From the NCBI GenBank assembly GCA_902168105.1, contig CABHOY010000058.1:146588-210587 (forward strand): a stretch of DNA of 64,000 nucleotides, given 5' to 3'. Below are positions 54,697 through 63,294 of the stretch, in pieces. The number at the start of each line of letters is the position of its first letter. Within the stretch, counting starts at the first letter, position 1. The notes beneath the pieces were generated by a model. That model searched no databases. It saw only the letters and a program-made list of their open reading frames with translations, and had not been told where the DNA came from. The stretch comes from an uncultured Flavihumibacter sp. Its GTDB lineage: Bacteria; Bacteroidota; Bacteroidia; Chitinophagales; Chitinophagaceae. Made by a program: the position numbers and the translations under genes.

Positions 54697-56193
54697 CTAG
54701 ACTCTTGATACCTTCAACATGTTGGTCGGCGAGGCCGACGCTATTGGCATACCGCCTGTACTGACAACTATATCGCCCTGCTCCAGATAACCGTTTGCGT
54801 TTAGAAATCCGATCTGTTTAAGCATCAGCGCATCCACACTCATCTCTTCATTGCTATAGTAAAAAGCAGTAATTCCCCAGCTTAAACTGAGCTGATTAAC
54901 AAGCCACCTTTCCCCTGAAAAGATAAACAAGGGTGATCTTGGCCGGCAGCTGCTCAGCATAAAAGCAGTGTACCCGCTTTGCGTCATACCTACAATTGCA
55001 TCCGCAGAGAGGTCTCCTGCTATTCTGCAGGCATTATAGCAGGTTGCATCACTGAGGAAGGTTGGCGAGTGTTTTTGCGGTACCAATTGTTCCTGTCTGT
55101 CATAATAATAGCCTGAACCTTCCACTTCGTTAATGATCTTGCACATTGTCGCGACTACCAGGGCGGGATGATTTCCTGTCGCGGTTTCAGCACTTAACAT
55201 CACCGCATCCGTTCCTTCCATTACGGCATTGGCAACATCAGTGATATCGCTTCGGTTAGGACGGATGCCAGTGATCATGCTCTCCATCATCTGAGTAGCC
55301 ACTATAACCGGTTTACCGCGATGAATGCATTTACGAATAATGCTTCGTTGTGCATAAGGTATCTTCTCGACAGGCAATTCCACTCCGAGGTCGCCCCGGG
55401 CGATCAGTATGCCATCAGCTGCCCGGATGATATTATTAATATCGACAATCGCCGAAGGCATTTCAATTTTAGCCAGTACTTTGCTGTTGCTTTGTTTTTC
55501 GGCGATCCTTCTTTTAAGATCAATAATGTCTTCTGCCTTTCGTACGAACGAGAGAGCCACCCAGTCCAGTTCTCTCTCCAGCATGAAATCCAGGTCTGCG
55601 ACATCTTTCTCCGTAAGTGGCGGAAGAGAAATCTCTGTATCAGGCAGATTAACTCCTTTTTTGGGATACAGAAGTCCGCCGTGAATAACTTCTGCATCCA
55701 CAGCGCCGGTTCGCAGATCAATACCAACAACGCGTACTTCCAATTTACCGTCGTCAATCAGTATCTTATTTCCGACTACGACATCTTTATGCAGGTCCGG
55801 ATATGATATGTATATTTTATCCTTGTTACCCGGCACATTCTCCTTTGATGTAAATGTCAGTATATCTCCTTTATCAATTTTGAGAACACCATTCTCGATA
55901 TCTCCGATACGCAATTTCGGTCCCTGCAGATCTCCCAATATTGAAATATTAAAAGCACCTTCATCATTGATCTTCCTGATATGAGCGATAACCGCAGCCA
56001 TTTTTTCGTACACGCCATGAGAAAAGTTTAAGCGGAACACATTCACACCGGCATGCGCAAGTGCCAGTAGACTTTCATAAGTATCGCATGCCGGACCAAT
56101 TGTAGCGACGATCTTTGTTTTGCGTGTATGTGAATTTCTAATATCACTTCCACGTGTTTCCTTTTCTCCAATGGTCTCTAAAGTTAATTCCAT
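54697..56193 (-). CDS. pyk: Pyruvate kinase
   Basis: A 498-residue enzyme making pyruvate and ATP from phosphoenolpyruvate and ADP. The N-terminal TRKTKIVATIGPACDTYESL (about residues 23-42), the active-site helix VIVATQMMESMI, the catalytic-Lys segment VLAKIEMPSAIVDINNIIRA and the ISARGDLGVE-type motif (GILIARGDLGVELPVEKIPY) are all present. An N-terminal extension of about 20 residues precedes the core. It lies between dxr and sufD in one operon, a setting I do not know for a housekeeping copy. Pyruvate is one of the two DXP precursors. Confidence 0.95.
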   Translation of the reverse strand: MELTLETIGEKETRGSDIRNSHTRKTKIVATIGPACDTYESLLALAHAGVNVFRLNFSHGVYEKMAAVIAHIRKINDEGAFNISILGDLQGPKLRIGDIENGVLKIDKGDILTFTSKENVPGNKDKIYISYPDLHKDVVVGNKILIDDGKLEVRVVGIDLRTGAVDAEVIHGGLLYPKKGVNLPDTEISLPPLTEKDVADLDFMLERELDWVALSFVRKAEDIIDLKRRIAEKQSNSKVLAKIEMPSAIVDINNIIRAADGILIARGDLGVELPVEKIPYAQRSIIRKCIHRGKPVIVATQMMESMITGIRPNRSDITDVANAVMEGTDAVMLSAETATGNHPALVVATMCKIINEVEGSGYYYDRQEQLVPQKHSPTFLSDATCYNACRIAGDLSADAIVGMTQSGYTAFMLSSCRPRSPLFIFSGERWLVNQLSLSWGITAFYYSNEEMSVDALMLKQIGFLNANGYLEQGDIVVSTGGMPIASASPTNMLKVSRV

Positions 56194-56248
56194 AAAAGTA
56201 TTTATTTAGTTTACCTGATCCCTTGTGTATTGATAGTACAATATTGAT

Positions 56249-57574
56249 TTATTGTGATTTATCAGCTTTGCCTAATAGTCTCAAAAATGACATGAATAGC
56301 CGCGTAACGTACACCCTGGTACTTTTCTGAGTGATACGATCAATAACATCAAATGCAAATGCCTGCATCAATATATCCAAGCAACTTTTCTCCGGAATTC
56401 CCCTGGACTGCAAATAAAACAGCGCTTGCTGATCGAACTCCCCGACTGTTGCACCATGCGTACATTGTACATCATCGGCGAAGATCTGCAACTCTGGTTT
56501 TGTATAAATTGTAGCATTGTCGTCCATGATCAGGTTATTATTCTGCTGATAGGCCGCCGTCTGCTGTGCGCCGGGATGCACAATTATCTTACCGTTGAAT
56601 ACAGCTGTCGAATTTCCGTGCAGTATGCCTTTATACTTTTCGTCACTCCTGCAGCAGGCAACTCTATGTTCAGTACAGGTATGATTGTCTACCAGCTGAT
56701 CATTCCCGGATATATATAATCCTAACAAGTTTGTCTGTGCATTCCCTTCGTCCATTACAACATGGATATTATTCCGTATAAACGGACTTCCGGAGAACAG
56801 GAAGTTGAAATTATGATACCGGCTGTGTTCTGCTGTTTTTACCTCCAGGTTAAGGACAGACACCTGATCCTGGTTGCGCAGGTTAATGAGATAGTGATCT
56901 ACTGTGGCTTGTTTACCAACTATCAGCTCGGACATTGCATTGATAAAAGCATAGGCGGTGTCTTCTTCGGGTTCGAAAGTTTCAACAATAGAAATCTTCG
57001 TTTCTTCACCTGCTATGATCAATTGCCTCGGATGCAGAAAACCGGGTACAGGTTGAGCTGTCTTATGTATGATATGAATGGGCTTATCAAGCTCTATATG
57101 TGGCTCTATGTATACGAATAAACCATCCTCAAACAATGACGCATTAGCTACAGAAAAGTGTTCTTTCAGATCAGTTAATTTTCCGAAGTGCGCTTTAAAC
57201 TGAGCATTGTCGCTTAGCACTGCATCTGTAAAGGAACTAATATGCAGCCCTTCCGGTAACTCCGCCGATGATTCTTTGTCCCATTTTCCATTCTTCGTGA
57301 CTATTCTGATAGCTGCATCAAGGTGTTCAGAAAAGAGGCGTCGCTTAAGCGGCGTTGTTGCCATAGCCTCCTTCACTGTAATTCTATTCAACCAAGGCTG
57401 CACATTTGTATATTTCCAATCTTCGGATTTTGTATCCGGGAAACCAATGCGACGAAATTGCTGAATGGCCGTCTGCCGGAACTGCCTGATAAATCCAATA
57501 TCTATCTTTTCTCCAATTCTATCTGTAGCCTGACCAGCAAGCTGACCGACGAAATGCACTGTATCTGTATTCAT
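56249..57574 (-). CDS. sufD: Fe-S cluster assembly protein SufD
   Basis: A 441-residue SufD, partner of SufB in the SufBC2D scaffold complex for iron-sulfur assembly. The N-terminus has FRRIGFPDTKSEDWKYTNVQ (about residues 39-58). The beta-helix core includes IHVVMDEGNAQTNLLGLYIS, VHPGAQQTAAYQQNNNLIMD and DDVQCTHGATVGEFDQQALF with the typical Cys-Thr-His. It is 10 bp after sufC, as in most suf operons. No sufS or sufE is nearby, so sulfur must come from another copy. Confidence 0.95.
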   Translation of the reverse strand: MNTDTVHFVGQLAGQATDRIGEKIDIGFIRQFRQTAIQQFRRIGFPDTKSEDWKYTNVQPWLNRITVKEAMATTPLKRRLFSEHLDAAIRIVTKNGKWDKESSAELPEGLHISSFTDAVLSDNAQFKAHFGKLTDLKEHFSVANASLFEDGLFVYIEPHIELDKPIHIIHKTAQPVPGFLHPRQLIIAGEETKISIVETFEPEEDTAYAFINAMSELIVGKQATVDHYLINLRNQDQVSVLNLEVKTAEHSRYHNFNFLFSGSPFIRNNIHVVMDEGNAQTNLLGLYISGNDQLVDNHTCTEHRVACCRSDEKYKGILHGNSTAVFNGKIIVHPGAQQTAAYQQNNNLIMDDNATIYTKPELQIFADDVQCTHGATVGEFDQQALFYLQSRGIPEKSCLDILMQAFAFDVIDRITQKSTRVYVTRLFMSFLRLLGKADKSQ

Positions 57575-57584
57575 AGTGGCTCTC

Positions 57585-58352
57585 TTAATTCTGATCAGTT
57601 AATGCAGCGGGAAGATCGTTTAACCAATCATATCCTTTTATTTCCAACTCACTGGCCAGCTCTTTAGTCCCAGAACGTACAATCCTGCCTTTGTATAGCA
57701 CATGGACGAAATCTGGTTCAATATGCTCCAACAGCCTTTGATAATGTGTAATAAGTACAAAAGCATTAGCTGATGATCTCAGCTTATTCACACCATTGGA
57801 TACAATTCTCAATGCATCGATATCGAGTCCTGAATCTGTTTCGTCGAGTATTGCCAGTCTGGGCTCCAGCATTGCCAGTTGCAAAATCTCGTTACGCTTT
57901 TTCTCTCCGCCTGAAAAGCCTTCATTCAGTGAACGCTCAGCCAGCTCTTTACTGAATTGCAGAAGATGCTGTTTCTCTCTGAACATTCTGACGAATTCAC
58001 GGGTCTCTATTGGTGGTAATCCTTTATATGCCCTGGTTTCTCCGATGGCCGTTCTAAGGAAATTTATATTTGAAACACCAGGTATTTCAACCGGGTACTG
58101 AAAAGCCATAAAGATCCCTTCCCCTGCCCTTTCCTCGGGTTTAAGCGCCACTATATCTTTATCGTAAAAACGTATATCTCCTTTTGTTACGATATAGCCC
58201 GGATTACCTGCTAATACTGATGCTGTAGTACTTTTACCAGAGCCGTTGGGGCCCATTATTGCATGCACTTCCCCTGGCTTTACAACCAAATCCAGTCCCT
58301 TAAGAATTTCTTTATCATTAACTGCTGCATGCAGTCCTCTAATTTGTAGCAT
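57585..58352 (-). CDS. sufC: Fe-S cluster assembly ATPase SufC
   Basis: A 255-residue ABC-type ATPase. Walker A GPNGSGKST (about residues 35-43), signature SGGEKKRNEI (about 148-157) and Walker B LAILDETDSGLDID (about 167-180) are complete. The KKRNEI ending of the signature is typical of SufC. Instead of pairing with a membrane protein it binds SufB and SufD and drives cluster formation on the scaffold. It lies between sufB and sufD with short gaps. Confidence 0.96.
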   Translation of the reverse strand: MLQIRGLHAAVNDKEILKGLDLVVKPGEVHAIMGPNGSGKSTTASVLAGNPGYIVTKGDIRFYDKDIVALKPEERAGEGIFMAFQYPVEIPGVSNINFLRTAIGETRAYKGLPPIETREFVRMFREKQHLLQFSKELAERSLNEGFSGGEKKRNEILQLAMLEPRLAILDETDSGLDIDALRIVSNGVNKLRSSANAFVLITHYQRLLEHIEPDFVHVLYKGRIVRSGTKELASELEIKGYDWLNDLPAALTDQN

Positions 58353-58387
58353 GTTATTTGGTTTACATTGTTGCTGTATAAGCTGAT

Positions 58388-59851
58388 CTATCCTACGCTT
58401 CCTTCCAGCGAAATGGCCAGTAATTTCTGTGCCTCTACAGCAAACTCCATTGGCAAATTGTTTAACACTTCTTTTGCATACCCATTTACAATCAGGGCCA
58501 CCGCTTTTTCTGTATTGATACCTCTTTGATTAAGGTAGAATATCTGATCCTCTCCGATTCGCGTGGTGGTTGCTTCGTGTTCTATCTGTACTGATTTATT
58601 TTTAGCTTCTATGTAGGGGAATGTATGGGCGCCGCATGTACCACCGATGAGCAGTGAATCGCACTGTGTAAAGTTCCTTGCGTTAATGGCATTCGTCCCC
58701 GCATGGACCAATCCTCTGTAGCTGTTTTGTCCTTCTCCCGCAGATATTCCTTTAGATATGATCCTGCTTTTTGTATTCTTTCCCAGGTGGATCATTTTGG
58801 TACCTGTATCCGCGACCTGCTTATTTTTAGTGATTGCGATAGAATAAAATTCAGCACTGCTGCCGTCTCCTTTTAATATAACACTAGGGTATTTCCAGGT
58901 GATCGCTGAACCTGTTTCTACCTGGGTCCAGGAGATCTTAGCACCGTCTCCTTTGCAGATACCACGTTTCGTTACAAAATTATATATGCCGCCTTTGCCG
59001 TCTTTGTCTCCCGGATACCAGTTCTGTACAGTGGAATATTTAATCTCCGCATCTTTTAACGCTATCAATTCCACCACTGCCGCGTGTAGCTGGTTTTCGT
59101 CCCGTTGCGGTGCAGTACATCCTTCAAGATAACTGACATAACTTCCTTCGTCTGCAATGACCAATGTCCGCTCAAACTGTCCTGAATTTCCCGCGTTTAT
59201 CCTGAAGTAAGTGGACAGCTCCATAGGACAATGGACCCCTTTCGGTATATAGGCGAAAGATCCATCTGATGAGACTGCGGCATTTAAGGCAGCAAATATG
59301 TTGTCTGTAGCAGGGACCACAGAACCAAGGTATTTCTTTACCATGTCGCCGTGTTCCTTAACAGCTTCACTAAACGAGCAAAAGATGATGCCGAGCTTAT
59401 TCAGTTCCTTCCTGAAAGTTGTTGCCACGGAAACACTGTCAAATACGGCATCCACGGCAACACCACTCAACATTTTCTGCTCGGTGAGAGATATGCCAAG
59501 CTTTTCGAATGTGGCGATCAACTCCGGCTCTACATCATCCAAGCTATTTAGAACAGGTTTACCCTTGGGCGCGGCATAATATGAGATGGCCTGAAAGTCA
59601 ATCGCCGGAAGATCAAAGTTCTGCCACTCCGGCATTCCCTGTGTTTCCAATAACCTGAGAAAATGCCGGTAAGCTGTCAATCGCCATTTCAGCAGCCACT
59701 CAGGTTCGTTCTTTTTTTCAGAAATGGCTATCACTGTTTCGACGCTCAGTCCACGTGGCAAAACATCCATTTCGATATCTGTTACAAAGCCATATTGATA
59801 GTTACTTTCAATAACTGAATGGAGGGTATTATTTGCATTTGACGTATCCAT
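58388..59851 (-). CDS. sufB: Fe-S cluster assembly scaffold SufB
   Basis: A 487-residue SufB. The core contains YIPKGVHCPMELSTYFRINA (about residues 200-219), CTAPQRDENQLHAAVVELIA, RSRI-like SRIISKGISAGEGQNSYRG and EHEATTTRIGEDQIFYLNQR near the end. The Cys and His residues for cluster assembly lie in these motifs. The full-length protein leads the sufBCD part of the operon and follows the cytochrome b561 gene by 46 bp. Its start codon choice is the ATG at 59851. Confidence 0.97.
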   Translation of the reverse strand: MDTSNANNTLHSVIESNYQYGFVTDIEMDVLPRGLSVETVIAISEKKNEPEWLLKWRLTAYRHFLRLLETQGMPEWQNFDLPAIDFQAISYYAAPKGKPVLNSLDDVEPELIATFEKLGISLTEQKMLSGVAVDAVFDSVSVATTFRKELNKLGIIFCSFSEAVKEHGDMVKKYLGSVVPATDNIFAALNAAVSSDGSFAYIPKGVHCPMELSTYFRINAGNSGQFERTLVIADEGSYVSYLEGCTAPQRDENQLHAAVVELIALKDAEIKYSTVQNWYPGDKDGKGGIYNFVTKRGICKGDGAKISWTQVETGSAITWKYPSVILKGDGSSAEFYSIAITKNKQVADTGTKMIHLGKNTKSRIISKGISAGEGQNSYRGLVHAGTNAINARNFTQCDSLLIGGTCGAHTFPYIEAKNKSVQIEHEATTTRIGEDQIFYLNQRGINTEKAVALIVNGYAKEVLNNLPMEFAVEAQKLLAISLEGSVG

Positions 59852-59897
59852 AATATTCTATTTCACCGATTATTTTTTTGAGTTTATTACTTCATCG

Positions 59898-60566
59898 CTA
59901 TGACGATTTGGATCCTCCGTTAATCATTCCGGATACTATACCGGGGTTATCCTTTCTTTCTGCGAGGATTACGCCGGTGATATGCGCTGCAATAAATGCT
60001 ATTATGGGATACATTGTATAGTAGTGGATATCCAGCACAAGACGAACAGCAGCGACATTTCCTTTGAGGACCGGCAAGTCATTCTGATAAGCTACACTCA
60101 GTCCTGTGACAGCCATTACCAGCACTAGAAAATAGAAAACGGCATATGTGATCTTTATCAGTTTATTATGCCTGCATGTATTAAACCGGGCAGCTGTCAG
60201 ATAGCTTTTAAGCTTATAACCAAGTCGATCCTGCGATGATAAAATGAATTCCAGTATTATCCGGAAAACTAATAATGCGGCAATGCCAAATCCGATATAA
60301 GCATGAACCACCCATAGTTTGTCGCTAAAAAAGCGGGCAAAAGTTAACACATCCTGCAACGTATACCTTGCACTGAGTGACGTTAACTGTGTCTGTACAA
60401 ATGCTGTATTATTTTCCGGTTTCAGTAAGGTGAAATTCACCAGTACGATTAACAATGAACATGTGATAAGCAGAGTGTTCGCCCAATGCCAGCAGCGTAT
60501 AGCGGGATGGTATTTTTTTGATGTCTTTCCCGGAGAATTACAACCCTGTTTACTTTCTTTTATCAT
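59898..60566 (-). CDS. Cytochrome b561-type membrane protein
   Basis: A 222-residue protein with four transmembrane helices. Four His lie in positions expected for two haems: RCWHWANTLLITCSLL (about residue 26), WVVHAYIGFGIAAL, LVLDIHYYTMYPIIAFI and AAHITGVILAER. The ATG at 60566 is preferred, because a frame from 60644 would begin upstream of the promoter at 60602-60609. Cytochrome b561-type proteins pass electrons across the membrane. Here it leads an operon with sufBCD, pyk and dxr, possibly to supply electrons or sense redox state. Function inferred from fold only. Confidence 0.8.
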   Translation of the reverse strand: MIKESKQGCNSPGKTSKKYHPAIRCWHWANTLLITCSLLIVLVNFTLLKPENNTAFVQTQLTSLSARYTLQDVLTFARFFSDKLWVVHAYIGFGIAALLVFRIILEFILSSQDRLGYKLKSYLTAARFNTCRHNKLIKITYAVFYFLVLVMAVTGLSVAYQNDLPVLKGNVAAVRLVLDIHYYTMYPIIAFIAAHITGVILAERKDNPGIVSGMINGGSKSS

Positions 60567-60601
60567 ATTTAGATTGTTTTGAGATCTTGTATTAACAGGA
60601 A

Positions 60602-60628
60602 CAAAACTATCGCTCTCCGCCCGGTCAA
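60602..60628 (-). promoter_or_regulatory. Promoter of the cytochrome b561-suf-pyk-dxr operon
   Basis: On the minus strand TTG (60626-60628) and TAGTTTTG (60602-60609) are 16 nt apart, shorter than the ideal 19-22. The transcript would start about 30 nt before the ATG at 60566. The AraC-type gene begins only 40 bp away on the other strand. Confidence 0.4.
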
Positions 60629-60667
60629 AACAGGTAGAAAACAAGCATTTTGGAGTAAATTTGTTAA

Positions 60668-61555
60668 ATGAAGGCGAAACAGTTATATAAAGCCGTAGAG
60701 GTGACAGTAATGGAAATAGATGATCTGGCGGCTGGCCTGCACAAACATCATTTCTTTCAGTTAATATATGTGCTGGAGGGGAATGGAACTCATATAATCA
60801 ATAATAATAACTTTGAATTTGCAGAAGGAGATGTGTTTCTTCTTACGCCAGGGGAAGAGCATAGTTTTAAGGTAACAACCCCGCCTATATTCTGCCTGAT
60901 TGATTTTACGAAAGACTTCTTTTCCAGGACTGCCCATAGTGACGGTGAAGAGGTAGATCTGAGTAGCTCATTCAGAAGACTGGAATATATATTTCACAAT
61001 CAACATGCTATTAATGGTAGCCTGGCCTCTCCTACCGATAAAGGCATTTTTAAAGTACTGATCAATCAGTTAATCAACGAAACTAAAATACCATTGCCTT
61101 TCGATAAGGTTGTGATTCAAAATATCATTTTTTTACTACTTAACCTGATTGCAAGAAATATACAGCAGAACATTATCTCTTCGTCGAAAAGCCATAACGC
61201 TAAAAATAAGGTGCATGAAATAGTCACTTATATTCAGCACAACATATACGAGAGTCCACTTCTGAAAATTGAAAACCTGGCGGCGCATTTCGGTATGTCT
61301 GAAGGCCATTTAAGCAGGTACTTCAAATTGCAGTCAGGCAATACTGTTAAGGATTATATCACGCGGTATAAACTGGAGATGGTACTAGCCAGACTGAAGT
61401 ATAGCGATCTGACTATCTCGGAGATCGCGGATGAGTTAAATTTCGCAGATGAGAGCCATCTGAATAAGACATTCAGGCAAGCCTATGGCAAAACTGCCAA
61501 GCAATTTAAAAATGAATATCTGGCAGGTGTAAAACCAGGTAAGCCTAATGCTTAA
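60668..61555 (+). CDS. AraC-family regulator with cupin sensor
   Basis: A 295-residue regulator. Residues of about 10-100 form a cupin-like sensor (HHFFQLIYVLEGNGTHIINN, then FLLTPGEEHSFKV). The last 100 residues have two helix-turn-helix motifs of the AraC type (LAAHFGMSEGHLSRYFKLQS, then ISEIADELNFADESHLNKTF and YGKTAKQF). It is divergent from the cytochrome b561-suf-pyk-dxr operon with 101 bp between start codons, the usual place for a local regulator. The ligand is unknown; the cupin in such proteins often binds a sugar or small acid. Confidence 0.9.
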   Translation: MKAKQLYKAVEVTVMEIDDLAAGLHKHHFFQLIYVLEGNGTHIINNNNFEFAEGDVFLLTPGEEHSFKVTTPPIFCLIDFTKDFFSRTAHSDGEEVDLSSSFRRLEYIFHNQHAINGSLASPTDKGIFKVLINQLINETKIPLPFDKVVIQNIIFLLLNLIARNIQQNIISSSKSHNAKNKVHEIVTYIQHNIYESPLLKIENLAAHFGMSEGHLSRYFKLQSGNTVKDYITRYKLEMVLARLKYSDLTISEIADELNFADESHLNKTFRQAYGKTAKQFKNEYLAGVKPGKPNA

Positions 61556-61681
61556 ATGTCCAGCAATCTGAAAAACACATTTCATAACGTGAGATCAATG
61601 ACCGATTTTAGAAGATACTCCGCCGATAAGCAAACAAGGAATATGGGATGATTAAAATTGGATATGAGCAGGGTATCTGGC

Positions 61682-61723
61682 AAAAAGAAAAGAGGATAAC
61701 TACATTAGTAATTATCCTCTTTT
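61682..61723. terminator. Bidirectional terminator of AraC gene and tRNA-Arg
   Basis: Perfect stem AGAGGATAA/TTATCCTCT (61691-61699 and 61712-61720) is flanked by a T-run on the right and an A-run (AAAAAGAAA) on the left. It can stop the plus-strand AraC transcript and the minus-strand tRNA transcript. Confidence 0.85.
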
Positions 61724-61800
61724 TGGTGACCCCGTCTGGATTCAAACCAGAAACCTTCTGATCCGTAGTCAGATGCTCTATTCAGTTGAGCTACGGAGCC
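61724..61800 (-). tRNA. tRNA-Arg (anticodon ACG)
   Basis: The minus strand folds into a complete cloverleaf. The acceptor GGCTCCG pairs with CGGGGTC, the D arm is GCTC/GAGC, the anticodon stem is TCTGA/TCAGA with loop CTACGGA (anticodon ACG) and the T arm is TCTGG/CCAGA with loop TTTGAAT. The CCA end is encoded (61724-61726). Adenosine 34 would be read as inosine after modification. Confidence 0.97.
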
Positions 61801-61819
61801 ATTCCCGTGATTGGGATTG

Positions 61820-61849
61820 CAAATGTAGAGAAAAAATTAAAACTTCCAA
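61820..61849 (-). promoter_or_regulatory. Promoter of tRNA-Arg
   Basis: On the minus strand TTG (61847-61849) and TACATTTG (61820-61827) are separated by 19 nt. This is a full match to the Bacteroidota promoter, giving a start about 13 nt before the mature tRNA 5' end. Confidence 0.7.
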
Positions 61850-62237
61850 AAACATTTTAAAACTTTTCTTTCTTCCTCTCCTATTCCCTTTTTTTCAGAT
61901 CACCCTACCCGAAATAGTCTTCATTTTCTGCATGTGCGATATATGCTTTCGGAGATATCTGAAAAGTTTTTATGTGCCCTCCACCCGATTTCAAACAGGA
62001 AACTGATCTGTAGCGTAGAGAATCATTTTTTCATCTACCTAACCTTAATTCGATATTATATAAACATCTGATAGTAAGTATATTATAAGGAAATCAATTA
62101 ACTTTACGGGGTCAATGACAATATAGCAACGACATTGTGCTTTATTAATCGTTTTCCGTTATATAGCATTCGTCAACTTTTACTTTGTCACAGCTGATCC
62201 GGGCTTGCGTCTAATAAACAGATCAAAACCGTTTAAC
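61850..62237. other. Gap with no recognisable gene
   Basis: AT-rich stretch before the sigma-factor gene. I see no convincing promoter or small gene. An open frame from 61773 begins inside the tRNA and is not real. Confidence 0.4.
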
Positions 62238-63113
62238 ATGATCCCATTTTCTGAACAGTATGATGATATTGCTAACCAGGAACTGGTCCGTGAAGCTTGT
62301 CAGGGCTCCAGGGCAGCAATAGAAAAACTGGTAAAAACTCATCAGCGTTTCATCTATAACATAGCTTTAAAGATGGTCCGTGATGTAGATGATGCTGAAG
62401 ATCTCACACAGGAGGTGCTGATCAAAATGATCACGAAGCTGACACAGTTCCAGTTTAAAAGTAGTTTCCGCACCTGGCTATACCGCATGGTGATGAACCA
62501 TTTCATAAGTATACAACGGAAGAAGGCAGAAAAGGAAGTATATTCTTTTGAAGAACTGGGTGTTTTTATAGATGAAGTACATAACAACGAGACCATGACC
62601 AGTGAAGAGCAGGATGCCTATAAAGACGAAATTCTTGAGGTGCGAAACCGTTGTATGGCTAGTACGTTGCTATGCCTGGACAGACAACAACGTATTGTGA
62701 TCATAATTGGCGCCATATTCAATCTAAAATCGCAGGTCGCGGCACAACTGCTTGACATTACACCGGAGAACTTCCGGCAGCAGCTATCGAGGGCCAAACA
62801 TGATCTGTTCCAGTTCATGGAGAACAAGTGTGGATTGATCAATCCGGAGAATCCCTGCCGATGTTATAAAAAGACAAAGGGGTTTATTAAAGAGGGGAAG
62901 GTAGATGCTTATAGTCACCGGTTTACCGATGCCTATAAACAATCTATTGCTGCCGTTACCGGGGAGAAAAACCAGGAGCTCAATCGCATAATGGAGGGTA
63001 AATATCTCTATCTCTTTACAGAGCAGCCATATGAGGATACTGCAATTGGCGAGCAACTCATTAACAGCTTGCTGATAGATCCTGATATCAAAAAACTATT
63101 TCACCTGAATTGA
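62238..63113 (+). CDS. ECF-type RNA polymerase sigma factor
   Basis: A 291-residue sigma factor starting at the ATG at 62238; a frame from a TTG at 62205 adds 11 residues without need. Region 2 is MVRDVDDAEDLTQEVLIKMI (about residues 46-65) with FRTWLYRMVMNHFISIQRKK. Region 4 is LDRQQRIVIIIGAIFNLKSQ, then QLLDITPENFRQQLSRAKHD. The C-terminal extension of about 100 residues has a Cys cluster (NKCGLINPENPCRCYKKTKG), which may bind metal or respond to redox. There is no anti-sigma gene next to it. Target promoters are unknown. Confidence 0.88.
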   Translation: MIPFSEQYDDIANQELVREACQGSRAAIEKLVKTHQRFIYNIALKMVRDVDDAEDLTQEVLIKMITKLTQFQFKSSFRTWLYRMVMNHFISIQRKKAEKEVYSFEELGVFIDEVHNNETMTSEEQDAYKDEILEVRNRCMASTLLCLDRQQRIVIIIGAIFNLKSQVAAQLLDITPENFRQQLSRAKHDLFQFMENKCGLINPENPCRCYKKTKGFIKEGKVDAYSHRFTDAYKQSIAAVTGEKNQELNRIMEGKYLYLFTEQPYEDTAIGEQLINSLLIDPDIKKLFHLN

Positions 63114-63161
63114 CCCTATAGCTGGATTTTATTTGTCAATGATGATATAACAGTGAATATG

Positions 63162-63187
63162 AAGGCTACTATCGGGCAGCCTTTTTT
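63162..63187 (+). terminator. Terminator of the sigma-factor gene
   Basis: Short hairpin AAGGCT/AGCCTT around a loop of 10 nt, followed by T residues, 48 bp after the sigma-factor stop. Confidence 0.6.
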
Positions 63188-63294
63188 AATGACAGAAAAA
63201 TCTTCCTCACTCTGAAGGAGACTATAGTAAAAAAATATCTCATTTCCTGTCACAATCTGTTACATGATGCGTCCAATTACAAAACGACAAAATC

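Noticed and set aside
60656..60663. TAAATTTG as promoter of the AraC-type gene
   Set aside because: It lies 5 bp before the start codon and no TTG is found 19-22 nt upstream.
61773..62006. 77-residue frame starting inside the tRNA
   Set aside because: It starts in the tRNA-Arg gene and continues through AT-rich DNA with no motif.
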